From contig CABVRO010000020.1 of the NCBI GenBank assembly GCA_902500715.1, forward strand, positions 2,515 through 38,138: 35,624 nucleotides of DNA, given 5' to 3'. The position numbers and the translations under genes are program-made. The stretch comes from an uncultured Nitrospira sp. (GTDB taxonomy: Bacteria > Nitrospirota > Nitrospiria > Nitrospirales > Nitrospiraceae). Below are positions 16,843 to 24,226 of this stretch, one piece after another (positions within the stretch are counted from its first letter, which is position 1; every line of letters starts with the position of its first letter). The notes beneath the pieces were generated by a model. It was not told the DNA's origin. It was given only the letters and a program-made list of their open reading frames with translations, and ran no database searches.

Positions 16843-17316
16843 TTATGGGCTGTCTGCGCCCGCCTGGCGATGGGTGATGGTCGGGTGATGGAGCCAGGCC
16901 GCCTCAATCCGGACCTCGACTCCGATCGGACAATACAGCAGCTCGGACGTATTGTTACTTTCGACGCGAGCCCTCATGGTGTCTCGTTCGTTCTCGAGTT
17001 CCAACACGCCCAGATGCTCATGGCGATCCACGACGCAGGTCATGCTGCGCGACTCTCGATCACTCACGATCGTCCTCGCCACCACCGGCTCTTGCAGCGT
17101 GAGCAAGTCATTCGGCCGGAAGGTCGGTCGATCCTTCATCTCGGCGGCGATCAGGAAGCCTGCCCCGGCCAGGAACAGGCAGACTCCAAAAAGCACGGCA
17201 TTGGCCCGTTGCGGATAATGGATCTTCAACCACCGGATAGCCGTACGGATGCCGATCGCCAACAGGAGAGCGAGGAAACACAGTGCGCCGACCGTCAACA
17301 CAAGGCGAAGGTTCAT
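16843..17316 (-). CDS. Small two-TM membrane protein
   Basis: 157-aa protein of unknown function. Residues about 3-24 (LVLTVGALCFLALLLAIGI) and 38-57 (ANAVLFGVCLFLAGAGFLIA) are membrane helices. The remaining 95 residues form a soluble domain, likely beta-rich, with cysteines in MTCVVD and LLYCPIG. I chose the ATG at 17316 because it overlaps the stop of the upstream PAS gene (ATGA) and begins at the first membrane helix. A longer frame from 17433 would lie within the PAS gene. Translational coupling to the receiver-PAS gene suggests a related job, such as a membrane sensor or target, but this is inference. Confidence 0.7.
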   Translation of the reverse strand: MNLRLVLTVGALCFLALLLAIGIRTAIRWLKIHYPQRANAVLFGVCLFLAGAGFLIAAEMKDRPTFRPNDLLTLQEPVVARTIVSDRESRSMTCVVDRHEHLGVLELENERDTMRARVESNNTSELLYCPIGVEVRIEAAWLHHPTITHRQAGADSP

Positions 17317-18905
17317 GCGGTCCCTGGTGCCTGGTTGACGGCAATCACTGAATACAGTCCGTTCGTCGTCATTAACGGAGTCAGTGTCATCGTGAATGGA
17401 AACTCCGTACCGTCTTTCCGTAAGCCGACGCATTCACAAGGGCGCATCGATCCATCGTCCGGACGGACCAGAAAGACGGTAGGAGGGTCTGAGCCTTGCG
17501 TACGCAGTCTCACCGGAATGAGCCATGCAACCGGCTGACCGAGCAGTTCGCCTCGCTCATAACCGAACTGTGTTTCGACCTGAGTATTCGCCAACAGAAT
17601 CTTTCCATCGACATTCGCTATCATGATCCCGTTCGATGCCGATTCCATCACCAGGCGAAGGCAATCCGCACTCTCTCGCAGCGCCTCTTCGGTCTGCTTC
17701 CGCTCAGTGATGTCTTGCGCGAACACCAGGACCCCGAGCACCTTCCCCTGCGTGTCCAGGTACGGCACCTTGTCGGTTTGCACCCAGCGTTTCTCACCGG
17801 CCCCTGTTTGATACGGTTCGACGATCCCGAGCTTCGGCCGCCCGGAGACGATCACTTCCAGATCATCCTGATGATACCGCTCGGCTTCCTCCGGATAAAA
17901 CTCATCGGTCGACCGACCCTCGATCTCGGCCACGGTCTTCTTGATGGATTCCGCCGCGCGACGGTTCGCGCGCAGGATGCGGTTGTGCGAGTCTTTATAC
18001 CAGACCATCGCCGGGATCAGGTCCAGCAGGACCTGCTGCTCGATCTGCTGCTGCAACAATTGCGCTTCCGCCTCTTTCCGCGCCGTAATATCCCGCACGA
18101 TGCCGCAATGCACACGCTGACCGTCGGAGATCCAACTGCTCAGCGACATCTCAATCGGAAATTCCCGGCCATCCTTGTGCAACCCGTGCATGGTCACGAC
18201 CGTGCCCTTCAGGCGTAAATCGCCCGTGGTACGTACTCGCGCTAAGGCCTGTACGTGCCTGGCACGGTACCGTTCGGGCATGATCATCGTCAGGGACTCT
18301 CCTAACACCTCCCCGGCCAGATACCCGAACAGACGCTCGGCGGCGCTGTTCCAGGACAGGATTTTTCCCTCCCCATCCGCGAGCACAATCGCGTCGGGCG
18401 CGGTCTGCACAACTTCCCGAAACCGGTCTTCGCTGGCCGTCAACGCCTGCTTGGTCGCCGCAGCTTCGATGGAGAGATGCTTCACTCCCACGGCACGCCG
18501 GATCAGCGCTTTTAATTCTTCGGCATCGTAAGGCTTCGTCAAATACCCGAACGCTCCTTCGGTGAGGGAGCTGTGCTTTTTCGCCACCTCGACAAACGCC
18601 GTCAGCATGATGACCGGAAGCACCGGGTCGATTTGTTTCAGGAGGGTGAGAACCGAGAGTCCGTCCATATCAGGCAGCATCAGATCCAGCACCACCGCGG
18701 ACAGAGATTCCGCCTTTGCCTTGGCAAGAGCCTCGGCGCCGGTGCCGGCGACTGAGACACGGTAGCCGACGTGCTCCAGGAGATCATGTAGTACGAGTGC
18801 GATATCGGGGTCGTCGTCTACGATCAGGATTGTGGGAGGTGGAAGCTCGGTCACGCTGGGCGTGGTCTTTGACATGGCGGTCAACGAAACCATGGGTATC
18901 GTCAT
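17313..18905 (-). CDS. Response regulator receiver with three PAS domains, no kinase
   Basis: 530-aa signalling protein. Receiver domain at about 25-142: acidic pocket IVDDDPD (D30-D32), phosphoacceptor D74 in VVLDLMLPDMDG, T102 in LTAF, K124 in LTKP. Then PAS1 (about 158-275, ending GIVRDITARK), PAS2 (287-403, ending VFAQDITERK) and PAS3 (411-525). The chain ends with PAS3; there is no HisKA/HATPase, GGDEF, EAL or DNA-binding output. It could act by protein contact, perhaps with the overlapping membrane protein. In-frame ATGs at 18905, 18893 and 18875 are possible starts and none has a good RBS. A very strong RBS lies upstream but serves a different frame (see 18784-18948). Confidence 0.85.
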   Translation of the reverse strand: MTIPMVSLTAMSKTTPSVTELPPPTILIVDDDPDIALVLHDLLEHVGYRVSVAGTGAEALAKAKAESLSAVVLDLMLPDMDGLSVLTLLKQIDPVLPVIMLTAFVEVAKKHSSLTEGAFGYLTKPYDAEELKALIRRAVGVKHLSIEAAATKQALTASEDRFREVVQTAPDAIVLADGEGKILSWNSAAERLFGYLAGEVLGESLTMIMPERYRARHVQALARVRTTGDLRLKGTVVTMHGLHKDGREFPIEMSLSSWISDGQRVHCGIVRDITARKEAEAQLLQQQIEQQVLLDLIPAMVWYKDSHNRILRANRRAAESIKKTVAEIEGRSTDEFYPEEAERYHQDDLEVIVSGRPKLGIVEPYQTGAGEKRWVQTDKVPYLDTQGKVLGVLVFAQDITERKQTEEALRESADCLRLVMESASNGIMIANVDGKILLANTQVETQFGYERGELLGQPVAWLIPVRLRTQGSDPPTVFLVRPDDGSMRPCECVGLRKDGTEFPFTMTLTPLMTTNGLYSVIAVNQAPGTA

Positions 18906-18948
18906 ACGACCGGTCAGCTGCCTCGGCTGTCATTGTCCTCCTTTCGAT
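18784..18948 (-). promoter_or_regulatory. Strong RBS and 49-codon overlapping ORF upstream of the PAS gene
   Basis: GAAAGGAGGACA directly precedes an ATG at 18933, the best ribosome binding site in this area. The frame it opens runs 49 codons (MTAEAADRSYDD to RTRTT) and stops at 18784. It overlaps the start of the PAS gene, which begins 28 nt downstream in another frame. It could be a leader ORF for coupled translation, or sign of a one-base indel at the PAS gene start. Confidence 0.35.
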
Positions 18949-19067
18949 GACAAGAATCCAGATGTCCAGTGAGCCGCTGCTGAATGGCTCATCGGATAGG
19001 CACAGGAAAGACCTCATCCGGCCTTCACCGGTCGATTATCCGATGAACCATTTCACCTCAGAGGGCC

Positions 19068-19244
19068 TCACTTCTTCCGGTAGACATTCAGGCCGATTTT
19101 TTCCTCTCGCCCAGGAATGGTGACGTTTCCTTCCGTCGAGGCAATAATCGTCGTTTTTCCCGATGCCGATGGCCCAAACTCTTTCGACAAATCCACCTTG
19201 ATGGTCAGCACAGTCCCCTCGAAGGTCATTTCCACATTTTTCAT
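19068..19244 (-). CDS. 58-aa conserved-type small protein beside dodecin
   Basis: 58 codons, MKNVEMTFEGTVLTIKVDLS then KEFGPSASGKTTIIASTEGN, ending GREEKIGLNVYRKK. It looks like a compact all-beta protein of two or three hairpins. I recall similar short hypothetical proteins in other bacteria, but no function is known. The SASGKT stretch is too short and out of context to be a P-loop. GGGGAG lies upstream of the ATG. It begins 9 bp after the dodecin stop, so the two form an operon. Confidence 0.75.
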   Translation of the reverse strand: MKNVEMTFEGTVLTIKVDLSKEFGPSASGKTTIIASTEGNVTIPGREEKIGLNVYRKK

Positions 19245-19253
19245 GATGCTCCC

Positions 19254-19457
19254 CTAATCCTTCAGGACGAATGTGACCTTCAACGCCACACGATACTGGG
19301 TGATCTTTCCGTCTTCGATATCCACTTTCTGATCCTCGATCCAGGCGCTTTTCACATTCTGTAACGTCTTGTTCGCGCGAGCGATTCCACTGTGAATGGC
19401 ATCATCAAAACTCTTCGGGGATGCGGCAATGATTTCCGTCACGCGTGCAACAGACAT
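19254..19457 (-). CDS. Dodecin (flavin-storage protein)
   Basis: 67-aa dodecin-family protein. Dodecins assemble as hollow dodecamers that bind flavins (riboflavin, FMN) and buffer or protect them. Family features: VARVTEIIAASPKSFDDAI at the N-terminus, the NVKSAWIEDQKVDIEDGKI hairpin with the flavin-stacking tryptophan (W39), glutamine Q54, and the final YRVALKVTFVL strand. GGAGGCTATC precedes the ATG. A TTGACA/TAGCCT promoter lies about 45 bp upstream. First gene of a two-gene unit with the 58-aa protein. Confidence 0.9.
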   Translation of the reverse strand: MSVARVTEIIAASPKSFDDAIHSGIARANKTLQNVKSAWIEDQKVDIEDGKITQYRVALKVTFVLKD

Positions 19458-19501
19458 GATAGCCTCCCGAGTTGAATGGTGGATACCACACTCGGTACCT
19501 C

Positions 19502-19530
19502 AGGCTAGGCCGACCATAGAACCCTGTCAA
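19502..19530 (-). promoter_or_regulatory. Promoter of the dodecin unit
   Basis: Minus strand TTGACA (19525-19530), 17-nt spacer, TAGCCT (19502-19507). Perfect -35, poor -10. The same -10 hexamer occurs in the divergent promoter at 19615-19643. Confidence 0.5.
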
Positions 19531-19614
19531 GCCTGCATCGCAGTGAAGGGCCTGCCTCAGCAGCGGCACGTGAATATGACGGCTCAATCTCGACAGCCTG
19601 GTAAAACACCTAGG

Positions 19615-19643
19615 TTGACTTGTCGTCCATCCGAGGATAGCCT
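19615..19643 (+). promoter_or_regulatory. Promoter of the oxygenase-like gene
   Basis: TTGACT (19615-19620), 17-nt spacer, TAGCCT (19638-19643). The expected start of transcription is near 19650, about 35 nt before the ATG. It matches the divergent dodecin promoter in all but one base of the two boxes. Confidence 0.5.
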
Positions 19644-19684
19644 GCTCCGCATCGACGGTCGTTACACAGGATGGAGCCTCTTCC

Positions 19685-20395
19685 ATGCCGACCGAGATCG
19701 AGATTCAAATTACGCCCCTTTTCTCCACGCCTCTGCTGGTGTTCACGCCTGCGCATCACGAACGCATCAACGCCGAGCTCTCTCAATTGATTCTGACGCG
19801 CGAGGCTTCCGTCCCGAACCACTGCGACACCGAAGTGATCGGGTGGTCCTCGCCTCACGACCTGTCGATGATGGATTGGGCAGGAAGCCCCCTGCGCGAG
19901 TTGTTTGCGCCCGTCATCGAAGTAGCCAAACAAGTCACAACCCTCTCCGACCGATGCCGCCATGCTGCCCGTCGACCCGATTGGGAAGTCGTCGAGGTGT
20001 GGGCCAACGTTCAACGAAACGGCGGGACCAATGCAGCCCACTCTCACCCCGGAAGTTTTTGGGCAGGCGTCTATTATGTCGATGTGGGCGAGGTCTGCCC
20101 GACCCTGGGAAAGGGAGGCGAATTGCAGATTTACGACCCGCGAGGCTGTCTGCCGCGTATGCTGGCGCCCTATCTCCAGTACAGCATGACCGAATTACAT
20201 GATGCCGGAACCAGCATTTCCTACTCCCCTGCGGCCGGACAATGCCTGCTGTTCCCTGGCTGGTTGTTCCATGCCGTGAATACGTATCGTGGAACGGCGC
20301 CCCGAATCAGTGTGGCGTTCAATCTCGATCCCGTCTTACAGCAGGGCCCCCTGAGCAGCGCTCACGCGGATGCCCTCGGCGGATCACGCCGGTGA
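19685..20395 (+). CDS. Putative 2OG-Fe(II) oxygenase (TIGR02466-like)
   Basis: 236-aa protein with a double-stranded beta-helix pattern of 2-oxoglutarate/Fe(II) dioxygenases. Likely iron ligands: H121 in AAHSHPGSFWAGVYYVDV, D151 in GELQIYDPRG, and H196 in LLFPGWLFHAVNTYRG; R207 in APRISVAFNL is placed to bind 2-oxoglutarate. This layout matches the TIGR02466 group, whose substrates are mostly unknown. GGAG lies 8 nt before the ATG. It is monocistronic, reading away from the dodecin operon and converging on the lipoprotein cluster. Cytoplasmic, with no signal peptide. Confidence 0.75.
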   Translation: MPTEIEIQITPLFSTPLLVFTPAHHERINAELSQLILTREASVPNHCDTEVIGWSSPHDLSMMDWAGSPLRELFAPVIEVAKQVTTLSDRCRHAARRPDWEVVEVWANVQRNGGTNAAHSHPGSFWAGVYYVDVGEVCPTLGKGGELQIYDPRGCLPRMLAPYLQYSMTELHDAGTSISYSPAAGQCLLFPGWLFHAVNTYRGTAPRISVAFNLDPVLQQGPLSSAHADALGGSRR

Positions 20396-20462
20396 GAGGG
20401 CCATCGCCCCAACCTGCGCAAGTTCCCACTCAGGCAATACGCATTGTGCGCTCCGGCTCTCG

Positions 20463-21056
20463 CTACGACAGCGCGTTCGCCTGAATGAAGAGCGCCTGCT
20501 CGAGCACACGAAAAAATTGCTGATAGGGATCCGGGGACTCGATGGCCTTGAGGTAATACTGGGCGCTGGCGCGCACAATCAGTTGCTGTTCACCGCGTGG
20601 GCGAACGGTGACTGTGAGCCGCACAAGGTTGCTGCGGTGATAAAACGGCCCCCAACTTCGGAAGTGCCGGGTCAGGATCAGCAATCCGTCGTCCCGATAC
20701 AGGTGGTAGGAAGGATCGCCCCATGGCGTGGATTCGTAATCGTCAAATTTCTTGCCGGAGACGATGCCCAGAGTTTCATCCAATACTTCCACCGCAAAAC
20801 CCAAGTCCTGACAGGTGGATACGACCGCCTGAATCGTCTTCAAACGATCAGCGGTGTCGAAGACGCGACTTTGAGCCGCCCGCACCTTGACCTGGCTGGC
20901 CTCGGCGAGCCAGATCTGGTCGCGCGACTCCCATTGGTTCTCATGTCGCCATTCATAGGGCGAACAGCCGGCGGTCCAGGAGGCCAGCAGAACGAGGCCA
21001 ATCACGACCCTACGGTTGTTCGACCGGCGGCACCCATAGATGGCGAGGCGAGACAC
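20463..21056 (-). CDS. Lipoprotein, paralogue A of a three-member array
   Basis: 197-aa lipoprotein with N-terminal signal and lipobox WTAGC (C31). The mature part shares a pattern with the next two upstream genes: RAAQSRVFDT, CQDLGFAVE, LGIVSGKKFDDYE, VTVRP and a C-terminal DPYQQFFRVLEQALF. Function unknown; two beta-alpha units joined by a variable loop are likely. It has the longest middle insert of basic and aromatic residues (YHLYRDDGLLILTRHF). It is the last gene of the operon, 3 bp after paralogue B. Confidence 0.7.
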   Translation of the reverse strand: MSRLAIYGCRRSNNRRVVIGLVLLASWTAGCSPYEWRHENQWESRDQIWLAEASQVKVRAAQSRVFDTADRLKTIQAVVSTCQDLGFAVEVLDETLGIVSGKKFDDYESTPWGDPSYHLYRDDGLLILTRHFRSWGPFYHRSNLVRLTVTVRPRGEQQLIVRASAQYYLKAIESPDPYQQFFRVLEQALFIQANALS

Positions 21057-21059
21057 CGG

Positions 21060-21497
21060 TTAGTCCTTTACCAAAAATAATGAACGTTCCACCGCTGCGA
21101 AGAAGTTCTGATACACCTTGGGATCTTCGATCGGCTTGCTGTTGTAAATTGCATTGGCACGGATCATCGTCTTGCCGTCCTGTTGCGGGCGCACGGTCAC
21201 GGTCACACCGAGCACATCGTAATAGTTCGGTTCTGCAAAGCGGGCCGCCGTCACCAGCCCGAGCGGTTCGTTCGCGCGTTCGATGATAAATCCTAGGTCT
21301 TGCAGAGCCGCGATGACGCCGCGCATGGCGACGGTCTGCTCCTTGACCTCGAACGTGCGGGTCTGCGCGCTGCGGATCTTCATCTGCGCATCGGTCGGCG
21401 CGAAGAGTTCCTGCCGCGGCTCCGGCGCCACGCAGCCGTGCAATATGACACTTCCCAGCATAACCGCAACTGCGCCGACAACCTGTGTCCGGTTCAT
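21060..21497 (-). CDS. Lipoprotein, paralogue B of a three-member array
   Basis: 145-aa lipoprotein, the shortest and probably minimal form of the family. The signal ends in VILHGC (C22). The conserved pattern reads SAQTRTFEV, AALQDLGFIIE, PLGLVTAARF, VTVTVRPQQDGKTMIRANA and DPKVYQNFFAAVERSLF. Its DP.vYQ.FF....lF ending is nearly the same as in paralogues A and C, so the three arose by tandem duplication. It starts 12 bp downstream of paralogue C. No catalytic motif is visible; a structural or envelope role is likely. Confidence 0.7.
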   Translation of the reverse strand: MNRTQVVGAVAVMLGSVILHGCVAPEPRQELFAPTDAQMKIRSAQTRTFEVKEQTVAMRGVIAALQDLGFIIERANEPLGLVTAARFAEPNYYDVLGVTVTVRPQQDGKTMIRANAIYNSKPIEDPKVYQNFFAAVERSLFLVKD

Positions 21498-21509
21498 GAG
21501 TCCTCGTCG

Positions 21510-22085
21510 TTAAATCGAATGCGGCTCCAGGAATACAGCCTTGGAGAGCTTCGCGAAAAATTGCTGATAGATTTCAGGGTCCCGGATCATTTCCATTTTT
21601 TGTTCGCCGGGAGGAATGTAATTGCGGTCGGCCTGCCCGTCCCCCTTCCACACCGCCCGGTAGAAGATAATCCGGACTTCCTGCCGCGAATGGGCCTCAT
21701 TGACCGGTCGGGTCACGAGGCTGGCCGCAATTTTTTGGTGCAGATCGATCGGGATGACGACATGTCCGAGTGACAGCAGCCAGATAAAGAAACGATTTCT
21801 GTACTGACCGTACTCCCGGGCACTGCGTTCTTTCGCGGCTCGCAGGAACCCGACTTCCCGCACACTTTCTTCGACTTGAAACCCGAGATCCTGAAGCGCC
21901 GCCGCGGAGGCGGACAATAATTCCTGATCGTTCTCCGTGTCGAAGAAACGGGTCTGCATGGCCCGATTGGCGCTGCTCTCCGGCGTGAGTTGAAACAATT
22001 CCGCCGGCGGCGTCTGTTGCACGCAGCCCTGGAGCAAGACCCATAGCCCCATGAGAAGAAGAACGGCTGCAGGGAGCCGCTGCAT
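21510..22085 (-). CDS. Lipoprotein, paralogue C of a three-member array
   Basis: 191-aa lipoprotein. The signal MQRLPAAVLLLMGLWVLLQGC gives lipobox LLQGC (C21). The shared pattern appears as MQTRFFDTE, AALQDLGFQVEE, VGFLRAAK and DPEIYQQFFAKLSKAVF, with a longer central region rich in aromatic residues (RNRFFIWLLSLG). I chose the ATG at 22085, 16 bp after the BamE-like stop. A GTG at 22133 would place 16 residues before the signal peptide and overlap the upstream gene. No strong RBS is seen, so coupling to upstream translation is likely. Confidence 0.7.
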   Translation of the reverse strand: MQRLPAAVLLLMGLWVLLQGCVQQTPPAELFQLTPESSANRAMQTRFFDTENDQELLSASAAALQDLGFQVEESVREVGFLRAAKERSAREYGQYRNRFFIWLLSLGHVVIPIDLHQKIAASLVTRPVNEAHSRQEVRIIFYRAVWKGDGQADRNYIPPGEQKMEMIRDPEIYQQFFAKLSKAVFLEPHSI

Positions 22086-22101
22086 CAATCGACCGGCACT
22101 C

Positions 22102-22503
22102 TCAGAATTGAGTGGAGTTGTAGGCAAAGTCACGCACCTTCTTCTCTTCGTCGTACTTGATAATGATCGTGAGGGTGCGTTGACGCTGCGAGCTGGAACG
22201 GTCGCTGGAGTTGGTACCGAGAATGATCAGGCCGGCGTAGGAAGAGCTCGCCGTATCTACCCGGTCGGTCGACACCTTGTCGTAGATCCACACTTCCCGC
22301 CGCTTGTCGTCGGTGGTGACGATATTCGGCGACCCGAGGAGCTCGGCCACCTGCGCGGCCGACATGCCGACTTTCACCTCGCCCTGTACGCGCCCGACCG
22401 TCAATCGATCTTCTTTGATCTCCGCTTGTTGACCGCCACATCCGGTTCCGCCCATGAGCGCGCACAGTCCCACCACTAGGAATCCCCATCGCATGTGTCT
22501 CAT
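22102..22503 (-). CDS. BamE/SmpA-like lipoprotein
   Basis: 133-aa lipoprotein with lipobox GGTGC (C22). The mature part has the SmpA/OmlA (BamE) pattern: VKVGMSAAQVAELLGSPNIVTTDD followed by EVWIYDK and a late beta strand TLTIIIKYDEEKKV. BamE is an accessory lipoprotein of the outer-membrane beta-barrel assembly machine, but many proteins share this fold, so a true BamE role is not shown. GGGAG lies 9 nt before the ATG. First gene of a four-lipoprotein operon with a clear promoter. Confidence 0.75.
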   Translation of the reverse strand: MRHMRWGFLVVGLCALMGGTGCGGQQAEIKEDRLTVGRVQGEVKVGMSAAQVAELLGSPNIVTTDDKRREVWIYDKVSTDRVDTASSSYAGLIILGTNSSDRSSSQRQRTLTIIIKYDEEKKVRDFAYNSTQF

Positions 22504-22552
22504 CGTGTCCGTCTCCCTTCATCGCATGGCCACATCCACCCGCCGCTGGCCC

Positions 22553-22581
22553 ATCATATCCTGCCGACAATCTCGAGGCAA
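22553..22581 (-). promoter_or_regulatory. Sigma-70-type promoter of the lipoprotein operon
   Basis: Minus strand TTGCCT (22576-22581), exactly 17 nt, then TATGAT (22553-22558). The expected leader to the BamE-like ATG at 22503 is about 43 nt. One of the best promoter matches in the window. Confidence 0.65.
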
Positions 22582-22682
22582 AGGGCGATCTGCCCGGGCA
22601 CAAGCCTTTGCGAGCATCGTCTTTCGAATGCTTGGATAATTTACCGGAGGCCGCTAGAATTCGCTGAAAGGGAGATGACACA

Positions 22683-23195
22683 ATGCCGATGCCGGATGCC
22701 ATGTCGAACAATGATCTTGAAGCAGCCTGGAGAACGTTGGTCGAACAGACACGAACAGGCGTGTTACTGACCCTCCGGAACGGGCATCCCTTCGGTTCCC
22801 ATGTACCCTACCTGCTCGGAGACGATTGGTCCCGCCTGTATCTTCACCTCAGCCGGCTGGCCTTACATACCCAGCATCTCGTTGAAGACGCCCGTGTCAG
22901 CCTGTTTCTCTCCGAGCCGGACAAGCCGGATAAAAACCCGCTGGCTCTGCAACGCATCAACCTGCAGGGAACGGCCTCAATCCTCTCCCCGACCGACCTG
23001 GCCTATGAACCGGTGAAGCAGCGTTATCTCGCAAAGTTCCCACAGTCACACATGATGTTCAGTTTCGGCGACTTTGCCTTGTGGGAGCTACGGATGCAGG
23101 ATGCTCACCTCGTGCTCGGATTCGGGCAGGCCTATCAGGCCCGTTCAAGCGCCCCCGGACAGTGGCAACATCAGAAACCCGACAAAAAGTCCTGA
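22683..23195 (+). CDS. Pyridoxamine 5'-phosphate oxidase-like (HugZ-type) protein
   Basis: 170-aa protein with a split-barrel flavin-binding pattern: TGVLLTLRNGHPFGSHVPYLLGDD, LYLHLSRLALHTQHLVEDARVSLFLSEPD, then LQRINLQGTASIL. This matches the PNPOx-like/HugZ group, whose members bind FMN or heme. It has no signal peptide. AAGGGAG precedes the ATG at 22683; a second in-frame ATG two codons later is possible. The substrate cannot be told from the sequence. It reads divergently from the lipoprotein operon. Confidence 0.75.
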   Translation: MPMPDAMSNNDLEAAWRTLVEQTRTGVLLTLRNGHPFGSHVPYLLGDDWSRLYLHLSRLALHTQHLVEDARVSLFLSEPDKPDKNPLALQRINLQGTASILSPTDLAYEPVKQRYLAKFPQSHMMFSFGDFALWELRMQDAHLVLGFGQAYQARSSAPGQWQHQKPDKKS

Positions 23196-23360
23196 CCCGG
23201 TTCATTCGCGGCACCCGCCGATCATCGGCCAATCCCCCTGCCGAACACTCCTCGCCCCTCCAAAGCACTGGCCTCTTCGCCGAAGGACCGATGGTGATTC
23301 ACCTACTCTGCACAGTACCCTGCGCGGGGTCAGGTGAACTTATCGAAAGGACCTCCCTCC

Positions 23361-23801
23361 ATGTTCCTCATCGTCCCCGTGATTACCGGCTATATGTTGC
23401 TGCTAGCCGGTCTTGCCGTCGCTTCGCCCGGCATCGGATTCACCGGTTCGCTCCTACACCTTGTGCCGGACAACTGGCGTGATGCGGCGCACGTGCCGGC
23501 CTATGGCCTCCTGGCCTGGTTGGCTATGGTTGGGTTCCGCCTGCGCGGCTGGCCGCTTCGTTATGCCCTATTCGTTGGAATCGTATTTTCTGGGATGTTT
23601 GGCTTATGGACGGAAGTGGCACAGGGAACAGCCCCGGGACGCGAAGCCTCTTTCCACGATCTCTTGAACGATCTATGGGGAGCCCTGATGGCCGGCGCCC
23701 TGATGCTGTGGCAACACAGCACCTCCACACCGACTGCTCGGTTCGTGCCGGCTCTGAAAGCGAACCTCCACCACCTAAAGAAAGGAACGCCGTCGAGATG
23801 A
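23361..23801 (+). CDS. VanZ-like membrane protein
   Basis: 146-aa membrane protein with four likely helices. The VanZ-family features are DNWRDAAHVPAYGLLAWLAM (helix after a conserved polar turn), an LWTEVAQGTAPGREASFHDLLND loop matching the E-x-x-Q...R...D-x-x-x-N pattern, and LWGALMAGALMLW. VanZ was named for teicoplanin resistance but most homologues have unknown roles. AAGGA lies 9 nt before the ATG at 23361; an earlier GTG at 23334 would add nine residues. Its stop overlaps the PilZ gene start (ATGA). Confidence 0.75.
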   Translation: MFLIVPVITGYMLLLAGLAVASPGIGFTGSLLHLVPDNWRDAAHVPAYGLLAWLAMVGFRLRGWPLRYALFVGIVFSGMFGLWTEVAQGTAPGREASFHDLLNDLWGALMAGALMLWQHSTSTPTARFVPALKANLHHLKKGTPSR

Positions 23802-24139
23802 ACACTGCCTATCGTGAACGCGGGGCCAGGCGTATTCCCGTCCAGTACCCCATTTATTATTCAAACGGCACATTTCAAACCATCGGCGTCACTGAAGACT
23901 TCAACTCAGCAGGCGGGCGTATTCGGGGGAAAGAACAGGTGAGCGTGGGAATGGAGCTGGTGGTGATCGTCATCCAGCCGACCCCTGAGACGCCCATGCT
24001 CATCCGTCGGGCCACAGTCCGCTGGTCGAAGGGCCACAACTTCGGCATCGCCCTCTCGGGCGTCCCTCCGCAATCTGAATCCGAACTCAAGGCGATGGCG
24101 AAGGTGATGCTGCCTGGCCTCTGGTCCTGTCTTAACTAA
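23798..24139 (+). CDS. PilZ domain protein with altered motif
   Basis: 113-aa single PilZ domain, the family that binds cyclic di-GMP. The N-terminal arginines are in RERGARRIPVQYPIYY. The second motif reads TEDFNSAGGRI, where the usual (D/N)xSxxG has Phe at the first position. A late VRWSKGHNFGIALSG strand is typical of the family. The ATG at 23798 overlaps the VanZ-like stop as ATGA, so the two are translationally coupled. The upstream-extended frame from 23606 runs inside the VanZ-like gene and is not used. Ligand binding may be weakened by the changed motif. Confidence 0.8.
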   Translation: MNTAYRERGARRIPVQYPIYYSNGTFQTIGVTEDFNSAGGRIRGKEQVSVGMELVVIVIQPTPETPMLIRRATVRWSKGHNFGIALSGVPPQSESELKAMAKVMLPGLWSCLN

Positions 24140-24178
24140 CAGGCGCTTCACCAGCTCGGGAAATCCTCAGCACCGACG

Positions 24179-24198
24179 GGGAGCGCTACGTCGCTCCC
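24179..24198. terminator. Hairpin between convergent PilZ and small membrane genes
   Basis: GGGAGCG-ctacgt-CGCTCCC, a perfect 7-bp stem with a 6-nt loop, in the 87-bp gap between convergent genes. It has no U-tract but could terminate in both directions. Confidence 0.4.
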
Positions 24199-24226
24199 TC
24201 GATTCGAGATGGACTCCGCCGGGATC

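Noticed and set aside
19164..19175. P-loop-like SASGKT in the 58-aa protein
   Set aside because: Lacks the GxxxxGK(S/T) form, and the protein is too small for a nucleotide-binding domain.
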